Shown: positions 59,491-64,000 of the stretch, piece after piece
Numbering within the stretch: position 1 is the stretch's first letter
Layout of the letters: the number at the start of each line of letters is the position of its first letter
Origin: Antitrichia curtipendula
Taxonomy: Eukaryota; Streptophyta; Bryopsida; Hypnales; Leucodontaceae
Direction: 5' to 3'
Length of the DNA: 64,000 nucleotides
Assembly (NCBI GenBank): GCA_951230915.1
Contig: OX579638.1
Location: 18,804,696-18,868,695, forward strand
Notes under the pieces: generated by a model
The model's database searches: none
Told to the model about the DNA's origin: nothing
Seen by the model: the letters and a program-made list of their open reading frames with translations, nothing else
Position numbers and translations under genes: made by a program

Positions 59491-61782
59491 GGTGCTTCCA
59501 TGTATTTTGATACGGAGCTCACAGCATGACAGATGTCAGGGCGTGTGTTTGTGAGATAAAGTAGGCTTCCAACGAGAGAACGATACGTGGTTTGATCTGT
59601 TGGTTGAGTTCCCATATTTCGTTGAAGTTGTACTTTGGGATCGTTGGGAAGTTGTGTCAAGTTACAGTCCTGGAGACCAAAGCGTTCAAGTAATTTTAGA
59701 ATGTAGCCCTTCTGATTAATGAAAATACCGTCTGATTGGCGGTGAATCTCGACTCCCAAATAATTGCTTGCTTCACCAATATATGTCATTTCAAATTCTT
59801 CCTGAAGTTTTTGCTTGAGGCTGGAGATTGCTTGCTGATCATTGCCTGTAATAAGCAGGTCATCGACATAGAGGAGGAGTATTGTCAATTTCCCATCCTT
59901 GCGGAGATAGTACATATTAGAGTCACTTTCACTTCTAGTGAGTCCCTGCTCTTGTAGCCACTTGTTTATACGATCGTACCATACTTTGGGTGACTGCTTG
60001 AGGCCATAGAGAGCACAATTAATACGACACACCTTGGTTGAGTCCCCTGCTCCTGGAAAACCGTCTGGTATTTCCATTAGTACTTCCTCATCAATAGTTC
60101 CATTGAGGAATGCAGTTATAACGTCCATCTGGTATAAGGGCCAATTGTGTTTTGCCGCTAATGCCAATATGACTCTAATGGTCGTCCATTGCACAACAGG
60201 TGCAAACACATCGTGAAAGTCAATGCCAGCCTTCTGTTGAAACCCCCGAGCTACAAGTCTAGCTTTAAGCTTACTGATGGTACCATTGGCATGTTTCTTA
60301 ATTTTAAACAGCCAGCGAGCAGTAATGGGTTTCTTGTTGGTTGGCCGGTCAATCACGTCCCAAGTTTTGTTCTTTAAGATGGAATCGATTTCACTCTGGA
60401 TTGCGGTTTGCCACTCTTTCTGTTGGGCGGCAGTTTTGAAGTCAAGAGGCTCCTCGAGTAGTTCAGAGAATAAAGTCCAATAGTCTTGCATTTTCACTGA
60501 AGGGCGCCAATTGCGTGTTGGATATCTTTGGACGGCGGGACCAGCTTGTCTATCTACTGGTAGCGGACGAGGAGAAGGTGGTCGTGGGAAGGGCTGTTGA
60601 TCTAATGGTTCTTGATTTGGAGTTGGGGACTGGTGAGCTGGTGACTGAGGTTCATGTATCTGGTGGTCTGTATCTTGTGGTTGTATGATCTCGTCTACGG
60701 AGTCATGGGGGTTGGGGTAGTCTAACTGTGGGTTTGGATTATCACCATTCTGATCAGATAAGCTATTGTGAAAAATAGGTGTATAGTGTGTAGGACCAGG
60801 TTGGACAAGGTATTGGTAGCCCACTTTAGTCTCATCGAAAACCACATCACGGTTGATTACTACTTTCTGTCTAATTGGATCGAATAGTCTATATGCCTTA
60901 GATTCTGCATCGATACCTAAAAATAGACAGGGTTTTGTCTTGCTATCTAATTTTCGTCTATCTTCTTTTGGTATATGAAGATAAGCTACACACCCAAAAA
61001 TGCGGAGATTTGAAACGTCTGGTGTCATACCTATGTATTTTTCTTCAGGTGTGAGGCCAAAGTTGGCACGTGTTGGACTCCTGTTGATAAGATAATTTGT
61101 ATGAGAAACTGCTTCACTCCATAGCGACAGTGGCAAATTGCAATCGTGAGAAATACTGCGGGCTCGTTCCATGATGGTCCGATTCCGTCTCTCTGAAACG
61201 CCGTTCTGCTGGGGTGTACGTGCTTGCGTGAGTTGTCGATGAATACCGTGTTGAGTGCAAAATTTTGAGAAATCTGTTGATGTATATTCACCTCCCCTGT
61301 CGGATCGTAAGGTCTTGATTTTGTGTCCGGTTTCCAGTTCGACTTGGGTCTTAAATGCGTAAAACTTAGAAAGTGTCTCATCCTTGCCTTTTAAGAAATA
61401 GGTCCATGATTTTCGTGAATAATCATCAATAAATACAAGAACGTATCTGGAGCCTCCCAAAGAAGGACACTGCATGGGACCCATGAGGTCCGAATGAATT
61501 AGTTCACGTGGCCCACTTGCTCTATTTTCAGACTTGCATGGGAATCTTTCACGATGTTGGCGACCTGCTAGACAGCACAAGCAAACTTGTTTCGTGGGAG
61601 TCATTCGAGGCAATCCAATCACATGGGTGTTGTTGACCAAAAAAGTCAAGCCAGATAAACTGAGGTGGCCAAGCCTGCGGTGCCACAACATCGAGGCATC
61701 CACGCTTTCTGCCGTAAAGGCAGATATTTCTCTCGCAAAGTAATACAGTCCATTGGACGAATCTCGTTTCCCTGTGGCTACA
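59491..61782 (-). CDS. pol: Copia polyprotein, integrase and reverse transcriptase segment
   Basis: Minus strand from 61782. Pre-integrase HHCC finger: SMLWHRRLGHLS and VCLCCLAGRQHRERF. Integrase core with its three acidic residues: ELIHSDLMGPM, LRSDRGGEYTS, PQQNGVSERRNRT. A Pro-rich linker follows (about 60540-60740). Reverse transcriptase: ARWLFKIKKHANGT, KARLVARGFQQKAGIDFHDV, FLNGTIDEEVLMEIPDGF, LYGLKQSPKVWYDRI, and the active site LLLYVDDLLITGND. It ends NTRPDICHAVSSVSKYMEAP at the CACTA insertion point. All key residues are intact and there is no stop. The apparent tail of the frame below 59491 is CACTA end sequence, not copia. Confidence 0.95.
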
Positions 61783-61996
61783 CACTAGCAGAAAAAAACA
61801 GTGCCCAAATCAACAAAAATCAACACAAAAGTATTGATTTTTTTTGTTGATTTGGACGTGTTAATTTGGATACTTTTTAACACAAAACTGTTGATTTTTT
61901 TGTTAATCTTTTGATAATTTGGGCACTAAATTTTTCTTTTGAAAATATTCTTTTTCCAAAATTCGACCTCTGAAAAGCTGCCACGTGGCAGCGCAC

Positions 61997-62112
61997 GACG
62001 TGGCACTGCCACGCAAGCAACGTGTGACGTGGCACTACCACGCGGGCAGCCCATGACGTGGCGCTGCCACGCAGGCAACGCGTAACGTGGCAGCACCACG
62101 TAGGCAGCTTCC
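61997..62112. repeat. 29-bp tandem repeat, four units, each with a GTGGC/GCCAC stem
   Basis: Units at 61997, 62026, 62055 and 62084. The first reads GACGTGGCACTGCCACGCAA followed by GCAACGTGT; the others vary at a few bases. Each unit contains an ACGTGGC core and a short inverted repeat. GC content is far above the surroundings. Confidence 0.9.
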
Positions 62113-62155
62113 AAATGGGGTGCCACGTGGCAGCTGCCTACGTGGCACCCCATTT
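62113..62155. repeat. 43-bp near-perfect palindrome
   Basis: Runs from AAATGGGGTGCCACGT to ACGTGGCACCCCATTT with GGCAGCTGCC at the centre. Only the bases next to the centre are asymmetric. It could extrude a cruciform. Confidence 0.85.
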
Positions 62156-62159
62156 GGTG

Positions 62160-62232
62160 TTGCCGGCAAGATTTGAACCTTGCACCTCATTCTTGTGGTG
62201 CAAAGTTCAAACCATTGCACCACACATACACA
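62160..62232 (-). other. tRNA-like segment
   Basis: On the minus strand a box-A-like TGGTGCAATGG is followed, about 30 bases later, by a box-B-like GGTTCAAATC, with GCACC and GGTGC forming an arm between them. Spacing resembles a tRNA gene or the head of a tRNA-derived SINE. The stems do not pair as a canonical tRNA, so it is a remnant or a coincidence. Confidence 0.3.
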
Positions 62233-62306
62233 TGCATGCGTGTGTATGAGTTTTTTTTTGTTTTACCTAGTTAAAGTATTTTTTTTTTCATTTTTTTGTT
62301 AAAGAC

Positions 62307-62651
62307 AGCAGATTTCAAAGGCCATTTAGGCATAGAAAAACAACTTTTTTCTAAAAACTTTGAACTAAGAAAAGTTGCTACATACAAGTATCTTTCATCT
62401 CCAAAAATCCGTTTTCAAGTTTAAGTCTCCAATCAAAAGTTATGACTAAATTTCAGAGAGGAGTTCCAATGAATTTTTTTTGACATTATGAAAGACCCTC
62501 TCTGAAATTTAGTCATAACTTTTGATTGGGGACTTAAAATTGCAAACGGATTTTCGGAGATGAAAGATACTTGTATGTAGCAACTTTTCTTAGTTCAAAG
62601 TTTTTAGAAAAAAGTTGTTTTCCTATGCCTAAATGGTCTTTGAAGTCTGCT
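62307..62651. repeat. Long inverted repeat (154-bp arms, 37-bp spacer)
   Basis: Left arm 62307-62460 and right arm 62498-62651 match as reverse complements with about seven mismatches. The arms start AGCAGATTTCAAAGG and AGCAGACTTCAAAGA. TTAAAG lies close outside both arms. A transcript would fold into a long near-perfect hairpin. Confidence 0.92.
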
Positions 62652-62970
62652 AACTTTAAGAATTACCAAATTGGGAATGATTTATTTATTTTTTCCATAA
62701 ACAAACTATTTATAGAATACTAACTATGATAATTTACACATTTTTTCAAATAAAAAAATTTACTTGAGAATATTTTTAGTCAAAATTAACAAAAAAGTGT
62801 TGAGTTTTTGTTAATTTGAAAATGCAGTACCCAAATTAACAAAAAAATTTGTTGATTTGGGCAGTTTTTACAAAAATCAACAAAAAATTGTTAAAATGGA
62901 CAATGCAGTACCCAAATCAACAAAAATTTGTTGATGTTTTGTTAATTTTGGCACTGTTTTTCTAGTAGTG

Positions 62971-64000
62971 ACAATGTTGCCTTTAGAATCAATGATTGAG
63001 CATTGGTGACTTGCAAATACAATCTTGCAACCCGAGTCTGTAATAGCTCCAACAGACATGAGATTTTTGCACATACTCGGTACGTATTTAACGTTGGAGA
63101 TTTTTATTTCACCGGTTGCCATTTGTACAGTGGCCGAGCCAGATCCCCGTACAGGATGTGACTCTCCTCCCCCGGTTTTGATCTCATTGATCTCTACACC
63201 GGGGGAGCTAGACAAGCTATCCAGTTTGTTGTGATCAGCTGCAATACAGCCGGTTGCACCACTATCGAGGTACCATGGACCGTTGTCACGATAATACCAT
63301 GGTCCATAGTCTATCTGATCGTCAAAAAATTCAGCCGAGTTTGCATACATGGTTTCTTTTGATGCTGTTGTGTGAAAATTTGGTGGCAGTCGACAATCTC
63401 TAGCATAATGTCCAAGTTTCTGGCAATTATAACATACCGGAGGATATCTTGGTGCTGAGTGTCTTGGCGGTCCGTAGTGCATCCTTCTTGGATAACCCCG
63501 ACCTCTGTTGCTTGGAGGCCAGCGACCTCCACGACCCCTACCAAAGTTTGGCTGCACCGATGCCTGTCTGCGGAAGCTCGCAGCTAACGCTTCTTCATCG
63601 CCAAGTGTTTGATTGCGGTGTTGTCTACGATTTGACTCCGATATTAGACAAGCACTCATCTTCTCAAAAGACATATCAGGATCAAGATGAGTAATGGTTT
63701 GTATCGTGCTTTCGAATGATCGTGGTAAGCTGTTCAAGACTATCTGGTTCACGTTCCGGTCGCTGAGTCGCTCACCCATGCTACCAAGCCTGTTCTTCAG
63801 TTCTCGTGCCTTGCGGAGATAATCTTCGATGGAGCCGTTCTCGTTCATCTTGAGTGCTTGTAATTGGCCCATCAATGTGAGCACTTGAGACTGGTCCCCA
63901 GAATGGAATTGGTCTTTCAATGTTTTCCATGCGATGGCTGGGTCCGAATGTTCTGCAATCAAATCGACAAGTTCATCAGCGACTGATAAAAAGAGCAGTC
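62971..64000 (-). CDS. gag-pro: Copia polyprotein, gag and protease segment (5' end outside window)
   Basis: The frame is open to the window edge. Gag: DPAIAWKTLKDQF, LTLMGQLQALKMNENGSIED, YLRKARELKNRLGSMGERLS and VLNSLPRSFESTIQTI follow the copia gag pattern. A Gly/Arg-rich stretch precedes the zinc knuckle CYNCQKLGHYARDC (C-x2-C-x4-H-x4-C), which packages RNA. The protease active site is YLDSGAT. The segment ends KNLMSVGAITDSGCKIVF and DSKGNIV at the small CACTA insertion. The frame resumes at 61779 in phase. No stop or frameshift is seen. Confidence 0.95.

Larger units (their letters stand above)
61783..62970. mobile_element. Small non-autonomous CACTA element (1,188 bp)
   Basis: The left end is CACTAGCAGAAAAAAACAG; the right end read inward is CACTACTAGAAAAACAG. 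Both continue with TGCC and AATCAACA- or AATTAACA-type sequence for about 42 bp. Target duplication ACA is at 61780-61782 and 62971-62973. There is no transposase frame. Subterminal copies of AAATCAACAAAA lie at both ends. Inside, in order: a 29-bp G-box repeat array, a 43-bp palindrome, a tRNA-like segment and a long inverted repeat. The ends match the giant CACTA closely enough that its transposase could have moved this element. Confidence 0.93.
20300..64000 (-). mobile_element. Ty1/copia retrotransposon, nested in gypsy, split by two CACTA elements, 5' end outside window
   Basis: About 4.6 kb of copia sequence is present in the window once the inserts at 21613-59490 and 61783-62970 are set aside. 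Order on the minus strand: gag and protease (62971-64000), integrase and reverse transcriptase (59491-61782), RNase H (21024-21612), 3' untranslated region, polypurine tract and 3' LTR (20300-20524). The integrase-RT order defines the copia superfamily. The three coding segments keep one frame and carry no stop, so the element was young when hit. The 5' LTR, primer-binding site and the flanking duplication in the gypsy host lie beyond 64000. Confidence 0.9.

Noticed and set aside
62877..62970. C-terminal tail of the copia gag-pro frame
   Set aside because: The residues after GNIV come from the small CACTA end; true copia coding resumes at 61779.

Overview
The window looks like land-plant nuclear heterochromatin. 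It consists of nested transposable elements, split coding regions with GT-AG junctions, long AT-rich introns and no recognisable host housekeeping gene. Which plant cannot be decided from the sequence. A Tc1-like DD34E remnant and TTAA-flanked elements would suit a non-seed plant with a repeat-rich genome, but that is inference.

Bases 1-18.6 kb: a decayed Tc1/mariner transposase (791-1852, minus); a diverged direct duplication of about 2-3 kb (2004-6855); an inverted repeat (4451-4785 against 8142-8480); two non-autonomous elements with TTAA flanks and CCC ends (6955-7871 and 9302-10182); about 3 kb of AT-rich DNA with no gene; then a GC-richer block (13.2-16.3 kb) that looks like an LTR or leader of an unassigned retroelement, with a TATA-like box, a perfect G-box palindrome and three tandem-repeat arrays.

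Bases 18.6-64 kb are a nested set. A Ty3/gypsy chromovirus (18677-20299, minus) is interrupted by a Ty1/copia element (20300 to beyond 64000, minus). The copia element is itself split twice. A giant CACTA (En/Spm) transposon of 37,878 bp (21613-59490) sits inside its reverse transcriptase with a GGT target duplication. A 1,188-bp CACTA element with related ends (61783-62970) sits inside its gag-pro region with an ACA duplication. At both sites the copia frame resumes exactly when the insertion and one target copy are left out, which fixes the boundaries to the base.

The giant CACTA carries two outward-facing transposition genes that diverge from about 42.9-43.4 kb. Leftward is a TNPA-like gene with a Transposase_24-like core (33.1-42.8 kb). 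Rightward is a TNPD/tnp2 transposase (46.7-56.7 kb) with the transposase-associated, Tnp2, DUF4218 and DUF4216 domains in the usual order, split by introns of 3.7 and 2.5 kb and carrying stops. The left arm also holds a B3 DNA-binding domain fragment (about 27.5-27.9 kb). A GC-rich island with its own TATA box and a gag-like frame (35.7-39.0 kb) lies within the TNPA-like gene. The element shows a mirror-image strand bias: the left arm is C-rich and the right arm G-rich on the plus strand.

The most notable object is this very large, precisely bounded CACTA transposon with cargo, found with a small relative that shares its ends in the same retrotransposon victim.
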